Source: Actinobacteria bacterium casp-actino8 (GTDB lineage: Bacteria; Actinomycetota; Acidimicrobiia; Acidimicrobiales; Ilumatobacteraceae). From it: DNA of 10,850 bases. The DNA is taken from positions 1-10,850 of the forward strand of contig LFFH01000047.1 of the NCBI GenBank assembly GCA_001510455.1, in the 5' to 3' direction. A program made the position numbers and the translations under genes. This document shows, piece by piece, positions 1 through 9,297 of this stretch; position 1 is the first letter of the stretch, and the number at the start of each line of letters is the position of its first letter. The notes beneath the pieces are model-generated. The model had not been told where the DNA came from. It made no database searches and saw nothing but the letters and a program-made list of their open reading frames with translations.

Positions 1-396
1 CTCGGAGCCGACGCCTTCGTTCTCGACCACGAGAGTTCTGATCCTCTCGCCCGTCGTGCTCTCCGCGTGTCCATGGGAACATCGCTTCTTCTCCCCCATA
101 CGCGGACTCGCTCGATCGACGATCTGATTCACCGGCTTCACTCCGCGAACTTCGAGACGTGCGCACTCACGCCCGGCACCGGCGCCTCTCCGATTCTCGA
201 GGTAGCCGATCGTCTCGCACCCGGCGCAAAGGTGGCGGTCCTACTCGGCTCGGAACGAGACGGCCTCACCCACCGGACTCTCGACACGGTTCGTCATCGG
301 GTCCGAATTCCGATGAACGAGCAGATCGATTCGTTGAACGTCGCCGCCGCAGCCGCCGTGGCGTGCTTCGCCTTGTTCGGCCCACCGACCCACTGA
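1..396 (+). CDS. TrmH/SpoU-family RNA 2'-O-methyltransferase, C-terminal part (5' end outside window)
   Basis: The frame is open from the first base, so this is the last 131 residues of a larger protein. It reads as the catalytic domain of SpoU/TrmH enzymes, which transfer a methyl group from S-adenosylmethionine to a ribose 2'-OH in tRNA or rRNA using a knotted SPOUT fold. In fragment numbering, a segment like LDHESSDPLARRALRVSMG (residues 8-26) matches the family stretch before the knot. GSERDGL (83-89) is motif 2, and IPM with SLNVA (103-115) is motif 3, which forms the cofactor-binding knot. GTG (67) and ATG (73) codons lie inside the conserved domain and are not starts. The exact target (23S rRNA or tRNA) cannot be told from this fragment. 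It ends 7 bp before the stop of the convergent neighbour. Confidence 0.9.
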   Translation, partial: LGADAFVLDHESSDPLARRALRVSMGTSLLLPHTRTRSIDDLIHRLHSANFETCALTPGTGASPILEVADRLAPGAKVAVLLGSERDGLTHRTLDTVRHRVRIPMNEQIDSLNVAAAAAVACFALFGPPTH

Positions 397-403
397 CCAG
401 TTT

Positions 404-820
404 TCAGTTCAGGAGCGGTAGCAACGCGTCGGCGTCGAGATTCACACCGAGCCACCGATCGCCGTCCTGTCCATCGACCAGGAACGAGACGACCAGTCCT
501 CCCATGTCGGCGGCCAGGCGGAGAAGGTCCTCGAAACCGGGAAGGGCGAAGTCGACACACCACTCGGTTTCGACCGGAGTGTTCATCGACGAGATCAGAC
601 GAACGAAACGACGACCGCCGTCACCGAGCCGCAGTTCAGCGTTGGTGACGAGGTCACCCACTCCCTCGAGTTCCACGGTGTCGACCAGGTCCGCGAGTTC
701 GGGGCGTCGGTCGGCATCGAGGCGGACCACGGGATACACCTCACCCTCCTCGTCGAGCAGTGTCCCGGCCGAGCGGATCACGAGTGGATCCCGACTCGAG
801 TCACGGCCTTGGGTCGACAT
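404..820 (-). CDS. Conserved-looking hypothetical protein, 138 residues
   Basis: I do not recognise this protein. It starts at ATG (820-818) and ends at TGA (406-404), 7 bp from the stop of the convergent methyltransferase gene. It is acidic and probably cytoplasmic: there is no signal peptide, membrane segment or cysteine pair. The composition (alternating hydrophobic stretches such as YPVVRLDA and GLVVSFLVDG, with many Asp, Glu and Leu) looks like a folded alpha/beta domain rather than a chance frame. It fills the space between its neighbours almost exactly, which also supports it as real. The start is 63 bp from the start of purU on the other strand, so the two may share a control region. 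No catalytic motif is visible and no function is proposed. Confidence 0.72.
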   Translation of the reverse strand: MSTQGRDSSRDPLVIRSAGTLLDEEGEVYPVVRLDADRRPELADLVDTVELEGVGDLVTNAELRLGDGGRRFVRLISSMNTPVETEWCVDFALPGFEDLLRLAADMGGLVVSFLVDGQDGDRWLGVNLDADALLPLLN

Positions 821-883
821 GATGACAGTCTCGCCGCCGGTTCACGGGGTGCGAAATCGAAGGGAAACCAGCAGACTTCCGGG
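821..883. promoter_or_regulatory. Divergent intergenic region between the hypothetical gene and purU
   Basis: This 63-bp gap separates two divergent starts and should hold both promoters. I see no clear -10/-35 pair. An AGGGA stretch (861-865) is the only purine-rich run, but it lies 18 nt from the purU GTG, which is long for a Shine-Dalgarno site. Confidence 0.25.
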
Positions 884-1738
884 GTGTCCGGTACCGGAGT
901 CCTTCTGCTGTCTTGCCCCGATCAACGCGGGGTCGTCGCCTCAGTGGCCGAATTCATCGCCTCGCACAATGGCAACATCGTCCACGCCGAACAACACACC
1001 GACGACGTCGAGCACGTGTTCTTTCAGCGTGTCGAGTTCGAACTCGAGGGTTTCGATGTCGGGCGTGACGACATCTTGTCCGCTTTCGCCCCCGTTGCCC
1101 GACGATTCGACATGTCGGTCGACCTCCGATTCAGCGACGTACGTCCGCGAGTCGCTCTCTTGGCGAGCAAGCAGCCCCACTGCTTGTTCGATCTCTTGAC
1201 TCGATGGCGGAGTGGTGAACTTCCAGCCGACATCGTCGGCGTCATCGACAATCACCCCGACCACGCCGACCTGGTCGAACACATGGGAGTTCCCTACCAC
1301 CACCTTCCGGTGACCCCGGGAGGCAAGGACGACCAGGAGACTCGGCTCCTCGACACGCTCGCGTCCCTCGACGTCGACGTGGTCGTGTTGGCTCGTTACA
1401 TGCAGATCCTGTCCCCACGGGTCGTGGATGCATACCGGTCGAGAATCATCAACATCCATCACTCGTTCCTTCCCGCATTCATCGGCGCCAACCCGTACCG
1501 ACAGGCGCACGACCGAGGTGTGAAGCTCATCGGCGCCACTGCGCACTACGTCACCGAAGAACTCGACGAGGGGCCGATTCTCGATCAGGAAGTCACTCGG
1601 GTCACGCACCGCGACTCGGTGGCCGAGCTCACCCGCAAAGGTCGGGACCTCGAGACCATCGTCCTGGCCCGCGCCGTGCGCGCCCACCTCGAACACCGCG
1701 TGCTCGTCTACGGGCGCAAGACCGTCGTTTTCGGCTGA
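884..1738 (+). CDS. purU: Formyltetrahydrofolate deformylase
   Basis: PurU hydrolyses 10-formyltetrahydrofolate to formate and tetrahydrofolate, balancing one-carbon pools and supplying formate for purine synthesis. From the GTG at 884 the protein is 284 residues, the usual family length. An N-terminal ACT-type domain opens with LLLSCPDQRGVVA (8-20). The formyltransferase-fold domain follows from about residue 88. It carries NIHHSFLPAFIGA (190-202), holding the catalytic Asn190 and His192, and IGATAHYV with LDEGP (216-231), holding the catalytic Asp228. The C-terminal HRVLVYGRKTVVF is typical. A longer version from TTG (809) would add 25 poorly conserved residues and overlap the divergent gene, so GTG is preferred, although no good ribosome site precedes it. 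The gene converges on the haemoglobin gene, stop to stop 24 bp apart. Confidence 0.95.
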   Translation: MSGTGVLLLSCPDQRGVVASVAEFIASHNGNIVHAEQHTDDVEHVFFQRVEFELEGFDVGRDDILSAFAPVARRFDMSVDLRFSDVRPRVALLASKQPHCLFDLLTRWRSGELPADIVGVIDNHPDHADLVEHMGVPYHHLPVTPGGKDDQETRLLDTLASLDVDVVVLARYMQILSPRVVDAYRSRIINIHHSFLPAFIGANPYRQAHDRGVKLIGATAHYVTEELDEGPILDQEVTRVTHRDSVAELTRKGRDLETIVLARAVRAHLEHRVLVYGRKTVVFG

Positions 1739-1767
1739 CCCGTCACCGCGCGCGGCCGACGGTCAGC
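1734..1767. terminator. GC-rich hairpin across the purU and globin stop codons
   Basis: GCTGACC-C-GTC (1734-1744) can pair with GACGGTCAGC (1758-1767) as a 10-bp stem with one bulged C. The 13-nt centre contains the self-complementary CCGCGCGCGG (1746-1755). Both stop codons of the converging genes lie in the stem. The position suits a two-way terminator, but there is no T-tract on either side, so termination is an inference. Confidence 0.35.
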
Positions 1768-2167
1768 GATTCGGTGCCGTGATCGGAAGACCGGTGTCGT
1801 TGCGCAGGTGCTCGGCCGCTTTGGTGAAGTAACCCATCATCTCTCCGGCCACCTCGGCGTCGGGACACACAGTTTCGATGGCCCGTGCCATGTGAACCAA
1901 CCAACGGTCACGTTCGAGCGGACCGACCGTGAAGGTCATGTGACGCATTCGAAGGCGAGGGTGACCTCGCTCCTCCAGATACGTGGTGACACCTCCCCAA
2001 TAGTGAGCGAGAAACAGTGCGAGACGTCGCTTCGCTCCCTCGAGGTCGGACTGATCGGGATACAACGGCCACAACACTTCGTCGTCGACCACACCTCGAT
2101 AGAACTCGTCGACCAATCGCTCGAAGAACGCAAGTCCCCCGACTCGCTCGTAGAGGTCGTCGATCAC
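1763..2167 (-). CDS. Group II truncated haemoglobin (trHbO type)
   Basis: This small haem protein belongs to the 2-on-2 globins. Group II members bind O2 tightly and are linked to O2/peroxide or nitrosative stress chemistry, often near the membrane. From GTG (2167) it is 134 residues, and key residues fall almost where they do in Mycobacterium GlbO: Tyr23 (B10), Tyr36 (CD1, in LYPDQ), proximal His76 (F8, in GHPRLRMRH) and Trp89 (G8, in RDRWL). YWGG (56-59) is also typical. The GTG overlaps the stop of the preceding crotonase gene as GTGA, with AGGA about 12 nt upstream. A TTG at 2188 would add only seven residues and deepen the overlap, so it is less likely. The O2-binding role is family knowledge; the physiological role here is unknown. 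Confidence 0.93.
   Translation of the reverse strand: MIDDLYERVGGLAFFERLVDEFYRGVVDDEVLWPLYPDQSDLEGAKRRLALFLAHYWGGVTTYLEERGHPRLRMRHMTFTVGPLERDRWLVHMARAIETVCPDAEVAGEMMGYFTKAAEHLRNDTGLPITAPNR
2164..2167 (-). promoter_or_regulatory. GTGA stop-start overlap coupling crotonase and globin genes
   Basis: On the minus strand the globin GTG (2167-2165) and the crotonase TGA (2166-2164) share two bases. This four-base overlap is a common translational-coupling arrangement. It argues that both proteins come from one message and helps decide the globin start. Confidence 0.55.
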
Positions 2168-3024
2168 GAGAACTGAGGATCCTGCCAATCAGGGAAGACA
2201 TCGGGCAGGCCCTCACTGACCGTGACCGGGAACCGGGCCGGCCTCTTCTCGAGGAAACTCATCACACCCTCACTCGCATCGGCACTTGCGCCTCGCGAGT
2301 TGATGGCTCGCGAATCGACTCGATGGGCTTCCATTGGATGATCGGCTCCCAACATGCGCCAGAGCATCTGGCGCGTCAGGGCGACCGATACAGGTGCAGT
2401 TCCATCGGCGATCTCGAGTGCGATCGACCGGGCGACGTCGAGAACGTCGTCGGCCGGGTGAACGCTGCGCACGAGACGCCCTCGGAGTGCCTCGTCGGCA
2501 CCGATGATTCGACCGGTGTAACACCACTCGGCCGCCTGGGAAATTCCCACCAGGCGGGGAAGGAACCAACTGCTCGCTGCCTCGGGGACGATGCCTCGCT
2601 TGGCGAACACGAATCCGAACTTGGCCGCTTCGCTCGCCACCCGGATGTCCATCGGGAGGGTCATCGTGACTCCGACTCCGACGGCGGCTCCGTTGATCGC
2701 TCCGATCACCGGCTTCTTCGACTCGAAGACACGCAAGGCCACCAGCCCCCCACCGTCGCGTACCACTCCGGATTTTGCCGCCACGTCGCTTCCACCCTTG
2801 GAGAACGTCTCTCCGCCACCGGACAAGTCGGCTCCGGCGCAGAAGGCTCGACCGGCTCCGGTGACGATCACCGCCCGGACGTCGTCATCGGCATCGGTCC
2901 GATCGAATGCCGCGATCATTTCTTTCAACATGCGATTGGTGAAAGCGTTCATCTTGTCGGGCCGATTGAGCGTGATGGTCGCGACCGGTCCGTCGACGGA
3001 ATAGAGAATCTCCTGGAAGTCCAC
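2164..3024 (-). CDS. Enoyl-CoA hydratase/isomerase (crotonase) family protein
   Basis: Crotonase-fold enzymes act on acyl-CoA thioesters, stabilising an enolate through two backbone NH groups. The 286-residue protein starts at GTG (3024) with TTTAGGG about 10 nt upstream. Oxyanion-hole segments are AGRAFCAGADLS (57-68) and INGAAVGVG (110-118). The two glutamates of classical hydratases are not where expected: the first position falls in VGVGVTMT and the second in KFGFVFAKRG. A glutamate is present at 148, in VPEAASSW. That position resembles the single catalytic Glu of delta3-delta2-enoyl-CoA isomerases, which have a PEGCSS-type motif. So isomerase or another crotonase reaction is as likely as hydration. 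It lies 31 bp after ftsX and overlaps the globin start. Family assignment is firm; the substrate is unknown. Confidence 0.92.
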   Translation of the reverse strand: MDFQEILYSVDGPVATITLNRPDKMNAFTNRMLKEMIAAFDRTDADDDVRAVIVTGAGRAFCAGADLSGGGETFSKGGSDVAAKSGVVRDGGGLVALRVFESKKPVIGAINGAAVGVGVTMTLPMDIRVASEAAKFGFVFAKRGIVPEAASSWFLPRLVGISQAAEWCYTGRIIGADEALRGRLVRSVHPADDVLDVARSIALEIADGTAPVSVALTRQMLWRMLGADHPMEAHRVDSRAINSRGASADASEGVMSFLEKRPARFPVTVSEGLPDVFPDWQDPQFS

Positions 3025-3055
3025 GGCTCGACCCTAAACGATCGATTCGTACGCG

Positions 3056-3958
3056 TCAGACGTCGAGGAAGCGCGAGGCGGCTATCCCCGAACCAACGGC
3101 TCCGGCCAGCGCTCCGATCAGCAACAGAACGAGCATCACACTGCTCACGTATCCGTCGGAGACCACGAGGGCCGCCAATTCGGTGTCGTTGAAGTCGTCG
3201 ACTGCGCCCGACCACGCCGAGTTGAGACCCCACAGTCCGCCGCAGGCCAGGACTCCGCCGACCAGGCCCTGCAGGAGCCCTTCCAGCATGAAGGGGACGC
3301 GGATGAACCAGTTGGTCGCGCCGACCAACTTCATCACCTCGATCTCTCGACGGCGGGCGAACATGGCCGTTCGGATGGTGTTCCAGATCAGGCCGACCGC
3401 CACGACGAGAAGAATGATCGACATCGCGGTCGTGGCGACTCGAATGAATTGCGACACCCGCGAGACCACGTCGAACACGTCCTGTGCGTAGGCGACCTCT
3501 TTCACTCCGGCCAATTGACGGAATTGTTCACCGAGTTCCCGAACAAGGGACGAATCTTCGGCGATCGGAACCACTTTGAACTGTGATGGGATGTTCTCGG
3601 GAGTGAGAAGTCGTAACGTACCCGGATCACCGGCGAACAATTTCTCGGCCTCGGCGTAACTCTCGGCCTGATCGAGATACCGAAGTCGATCGACGTCGAT
3701 CACCGACGGCTGGGATCGAAGGGCGTCCTCGACCAATTGGATCTGTTCAGGGCTCGCGTCGGAGCGGATGTAGACGATGAGTTCGACATCGCCCTTCCAA
3801 CGCGTGAGGAGATTGTCGAAGGCACGCTGGATCAAGAAGGTCGATCCGACGAGGAGGAGTGAGACTGCCGACGTGACGACGGCCGCCGCGGTCAGGGTGA
3901 CGTTGCGGCGCAGACTGGCGAACGTCTCACGAAGGGCGTAGCTGATTCGAGCGAGCAT
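3056..3958 (-). CDS. ftsX: Cell-division ABC transporter permease FtsX
   Basis: FtsX is the membrane half of FtsEX, a divisome complex that does not transport a solute but uses ATP hydrolysis to switch on peptidoglycan hydrolases outside the cell. The 300-residue protein has the standard layout: a short cytoplasmic N-terminus, membrane segment 1 (about 20-44), a large extracytoplasmic domain (45-172), and three C-terminal membrane segments (about 173-197, 221-247 and 270-295). The conserved RRREIEVMKLVGAT (202-215) sits between segments 2 and 3 as the cytoplasmic coupling region facing FtsE. The start ATG shares its A with the ftsE stop (TGATG), and GAGGGG lies about 10 nt upstream. No hydrolase partner gene, such as an M23 or NlpC/P60 protein, lies next to it here. 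Confidence 0.95.
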   Translation of the reverse strand: MLARISYALRETFASLRRNVTLTAAAVVTSAVSLLLVGSTFLIQRAFDNLLTRWKGDVELIVYIRSDASPEQIQLVEDALRSQPSVIDVDRLRYLDQAESYAEAEKLFAGDPGTLRLLTPENIPSQFKVVPIAEDSSLVRELGEQFRQLAGVKEVAYAQDVFDVVSRVSQFIRVATTAMSIILLVVAVGLIWNTIRTAMFARRREIEVMKLVGATNWFIRVPFMLEGLLQGLVGGVLACGGLWGLNSAWSGAVDDFNDTELAALVVSDGYVSSVMLVLLLIGALAGAVGSGIAASRFLDV

Positions 3959-4635
3959 CAGTCGTACACCCCTCGCTCCTGATCGCGAACGATGATGCCG
4001 CGATCGAGCTGAACCACGCGACGTCTCATCATGTTCACGACCCGAGTGTCGTGCGTCGCCATGACCACCGTGGTGCCCGTGCTGTTGATGCGGTCGAGCA
4101 GGCGCATGATTCCTTCACCGGTGGCCGGATCGAGGTTTCCGGTCGGCTCGTCGGCGAGCAGGATCAGCGGACGATTGACGAAGGCACGGGCGATCGACAC
4201 TCGTTGCTGCTCTCCACCCGACAACTGGTGCGGAAAACGGTCACCCTTGTCGGCCAGGCCAACGAGTTCGAGCACAGCCGGGACCTGCTGACGAATCACG
4301 TGCCGAGGACGGCCGATCACCTCGAGCGCGAAGGCCACGTTCTCGAAAACCGTCTTGTTGAGAAGCAGCTTGTAGTCCTGGAAGATGTTGCCCATGCTCC
4401 GGCGAAGGAACGGGACTTTCGACTCCGGGAGGTCGTTGATGTTCTTTCCGGCCACCCAGACCGAGCCCTTTTCGGGGACCTCCTGACGGTTCATCAAACG
4501 AAGAAGGGTCGACTTGCCGGAACCCGATGGACCCACGAGGAAGATGAATTCACCTTTGGGTATCTCGAACGAGACGTCACGGAGGGCCGTGACTTCGGCG
4601 CTGTAGGACTTGGTGACGTTTTCGAGACGAATCAT
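3958..4635 (-). CDS. ftsE: Cell-division ATP-binding protein FtsE
   Basis: FtsE is the cytoplasmic ATPase that drives FtsX during septation. All ABC motifs are present in 225 residues: Walker A GPSGSGKST (35-43), Q-loop FQDYKLL (85-91), signature LSGGEQQR (138-145), Walker B LILLADE (157-163), the D-loop, and the switch His195 in ATHD. The FQDYKLLLNKTVFENVAFAL stretch is characteristic of FtsE rather than of general ABC ATPases. ATG (4635) is preceded by a clear Shine-Dalgarno, GCAGGA, 5-7 nt upstream. It follows prfB by 38 bp and overlaps ftsX by one base, so the two are surely co-translated. It is intact, with no missing catalytic residue. Confidence 0.97.
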   Translation of the reverse strand: MIRLENVTKSYSAEVTALRDVSFEIPKGEFIFLVGPSGSGKSTLLRLMNRQEVPEKGSVWVAGKNINDLPESKVPFLRRSMGNIFQDYKLLLNKTVFENVAFALEVIGRPRHVIRQQVPAVLELVGLADKGDRFPHQLSGGEQQRVSIARAFVNRPLILLADEPTGNLDPATGEGIMRLLDRINSTGTTVVMATHDTRVVNMMRRRVVQLDRGIIVRDQERGVYD

Positions 4636-4673
4636 GGTGTTCCTGCGAGCGAGAGGGTACCAGTGTCACTCGT

Positions 4674-5777
4674 TCAGGATTCGTCACCGGCCCGACGCCA
4701 GCGCAGATAACCCTCCATGAAGTCGTCGATGTCACCGTCGAGCACTCCCTCGACACTCGACGTCTCGAACTCGGTTCGTAGATCTTTCACCATCTGGTAC
4801 GGCTGCAGAACGTAGGAACGGATCTGACTACCCCAGCCGACGGTCGCCTGTTTACCCGCGATGCGATCGAGCTCGGCCTGATGCTCCTCTTCGATGCGCG
4901 CCGCGACCATCGCCCGCAGGCGATTCATGGCCTTCTCACGATTCTGCAGCTGACTTCGTTCCTCTTGCGAGGACGCCACGAGTCCGGTCGGTTCGTGAAT
5001 GAGACGAACCGCCGATGACGTCTTGTTCACGTGCTGACCACCCGCACCCGACGCACGGAAAACCTCCATGCGAATGTCGGCCTCGTTGATCTCGACATCA
5101 GGATCGTCGATCACCGGCCACACCTGCACCGCCGAGAAACTGGTCTGGCGCCGACCCTGGTTGTCAAACGGGCTGATGCGCACCAGGCGGTGGGTTCCGC
5201 GCTCCGATGTCATGAGCCCGTAGGCGTAGCGACCCTTGATCGTGAACTCGGCCGACATGATGCCCGCTTCGGTTCCGGGCGACACGTCGTCGACTTCGAC
5301 TTCGAAACCGCGCCGCTCGGCCCACCGCGAGTACATGCGCAGGAGAATCTCGCTCCAGTCCTGCGCATCGACCCCACCATCTTTCGTGTTGATGTGCACG
5401 ATGCAGTCGGCTTCGTCGTGTTCACCGGTGAACAGGCTGCGCAATTCGAGTCCGTCGAGACGACGAGCGATCGACGCGATTCCGGACTCGATGTCGGGCT
5501 CCTGACTCGCATCGTCGACCTCACGTGCCAATTCGTGCAGAACCTCGACGTCCTCGACGTCTCGGGACAAGAGGTCGTACTGATCGAGATCGCCCTTGGA
5601 GTCCGCGTACTCGGCGTTGAGCTTCTTCGCCTGATTCTGGTCGTCCCACAGATCGGGGCGAGACACCTCGATCTCGAGTTCGGCCACTCGAGCTCGTAAC
5701 TCGTCGACTCTCAAGTAGCCGCGGGCCTCTTCGAGGCGCCGCTGGAGGTCGCGAATGTCGTCGGTGAAATCACGCAT
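4674..5777 (-). CDS. prfB: Peptide chain release factor 2
   Basis: RF2 recognises UGA and UAA stop codons and triggers peptide release. The 367-residue protein has the GGQ motif (246-248, in GAGGQHVNKT) that enters the peptidyl-transferase centre. It also has SPF (202-204, in RISPFDNQGRR), the tripeptide that separates RF2 from the PxT of RF1. The frame is continuous through RGYL (19-22), where many bacteria place an in-frame UGA and a +1 frameshift for autoregulation. Here the codons GGC TAC TTG AGA read straight on, so no such control exists. The ATG lies 3 bp after the secA stop, with no obvious Shine-Dalgarno, so translation probably depends on coupling to secA. Confidence 0.97.
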   Translation of the reverse strand: MRDFTDDIRDLQRRLEEARGYLRVDELRARVAELEIEVSRPDLWDDQNQAKKLNAEYADSKGDLDQYDLLSRDVEDVEVLHELAREVDDASQEPDIESGIASIARRLDGLELRSLFTGEHDEADCIVHINTKDGGVDAQDWSEILLRMYSRWAERRGFEVEVDDVSPGTEAGIMSAEFTIKGRYAYGLMTSERGTHRLVRISPFDNQGRRQTSFSAVQVWPVIDDPDVEINEADIRMEVFRASGAGGQHVNKTSSAVRLIHEPTGLVASSQEERSQLQNREKAMNRLRAMVAARIEEEHQAELDRIAGKQATVGWGSQIRSYVLQPYQMVKDLRTEFETSSVEGVLDGDIDDFMEGYLRWRRAGDES

Positions 5778-5780
5778 GTG

Positions 5781-8543
<2,763 letters not shown>

Positions 8544-8553
8544 GCGAGGGTCG

Positions 8554-8559
8554 ATCCTA
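8554..8559 (-). promoter_or_regulatory. Possible secA -10 element (TAGGAT)
   Basis: On the minus strand TAGGAT fits the actinobacterial TAnnaT -10 pattern. It ends about 10 nt before the preferred secA ATG, which would give a nearly leaderless message. No matching -35 is visible, and the AGGA in it could instead serve as the ribosome site, so this is weak. Confidence 0.2.
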
Positions 8560-8640
8560 CCGTTCACCCTCGATCCCCTCGTGGTCGCCTCGATCAGTGC
8601 CGATTCGGGCTTCTCGATGGTGGCCGGGAAGACTGTTCAC

Positions 8641-9297
8641 ATGACGATTCCCTCCGAGACGACCGTCGACACCGTGATCTTCGACCTCGGCGGCGTGTTG
8701 TCGTCGTCGGGCCGCGCTCTCGATGTCGTGAAGAGATTCCCCGACCATCCGGCCGAGGAAGTCATGGCGGTCATGCTCGGTGACTACGCCTCGGACACCG
8801 ACCACCCATGGCATCGCTTGGAGCGAGGTGAGATCAGTCTCGACGACTATCGCTCGGCGGTCGGGCGTCTGATCGGTGAGGCTGGATTCACCATGCGCGA
8901 CCCCGAGCCTGACACTCCCCGGCGCGGTCTCGGCTTCGAATTCGTCCGGAGTGACGACATGTTCCGACTCGTTCACGACCTCCGCGACCATGGATGTCGG
9001 CTCGGTGTGCTGACCAACAACATTCGTGAGTTCCGGGATCGCTGGCGATCGATCATGGATTTCGACGCCCTGTTCGACGACGTGGTCGACAGCCACGAGG
9101 TCGGTCTGCGAAAACCCCATCGGTCGATCTACGAGTTGTCGTTGTCACGGCTCGGTGCGCAACCCCACCAGGCCGCGTTTCTGGACGACATGGAAGTGAA
9201 CGTTCAGGCCGCCAGCGCCCTCGGGATGCACGGAATCCTGGTCGAGATCGATCAGAGACCGGCCATCGAGCGAGTCCGATCACTCGTGGGCCTCTGA
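8641..9297 (+). CDS. HAD-superfamily hydrolase (HAD-IA / YihX-like)
   Basis: This 218-residue protein is a haloacid-dehalogenase-fold hydrolase, most likely a small-molecule phosphatase. Motif I is FDLGGVL, with nucleophile Asp15. The usual second Asp (acid/base, +2) is replaced by Gly17, as in YihX-type proteins, which read DLGN. Motif II is LTNN (Thr125), motif III Lys158 in GLRKP, and motif IV FLDD (Asp182-Asp183). A helical cap lies between about 21 and 105; HRLERGEISLDDY is typical of the YihX-like cap. ATG (8641) follows GGGAAG by about 9 nt. In-frame ATG (8617) and GTG (8620) codons are alternatives that would add up to eight residues. It runs divergently from secA and its 3' end overlaps the convergent comF gene by 46 bp. 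The substrate is unknown. Confidence 0.9.
   Translation: MTIPSETTVDTVIFDLGGVLSSSGRALDVVKRFPDHPAEEVMAVMLGDYASDTDHPWHRLERGEISLDDYRSAVGRLIGEAGFTMRDPEPDTPRRGLGFEFVRSDDMFRLVHDLRDHGCRLGVLTNNIREFRDRWRSIMDFDALFDDVVDSHEVGLRKPHRSIYELSLSRLGAQPHQAAFLDDMEVNVQAASALGMHGILVEIDQRPAIERVRSLVGL

Noticed and set aside
392..408. ACTGA...TCAGT short inverted repeat between two convergent stop codons, considered as a terminator.
   Set aside because: Only five base pairs and no GC-rich stem or T-tract; easily chance.
809..883. TTG start for purU giving a 309-residue protein.
   Set aside because: The extra 25 residues do not look like the family N-terminus and would overlap the divergent gene; PurU homology begins just after GTG 884.
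159..1199. A long + strand frame crossing the methyltransferase end, the hypothetical gene and the start of purU.
   Set aside because: Its product is Arg/Ser-rich and low-complexity, typical of an out-of-frame reading, and it overlaps three better-supported genes.
2168..2188. TTG start for the globin seven residues upstream.
   Set aside because: The GTG start gives GTGA coupling, and key residue positions nearly identical to Mycobacterium GlbO.
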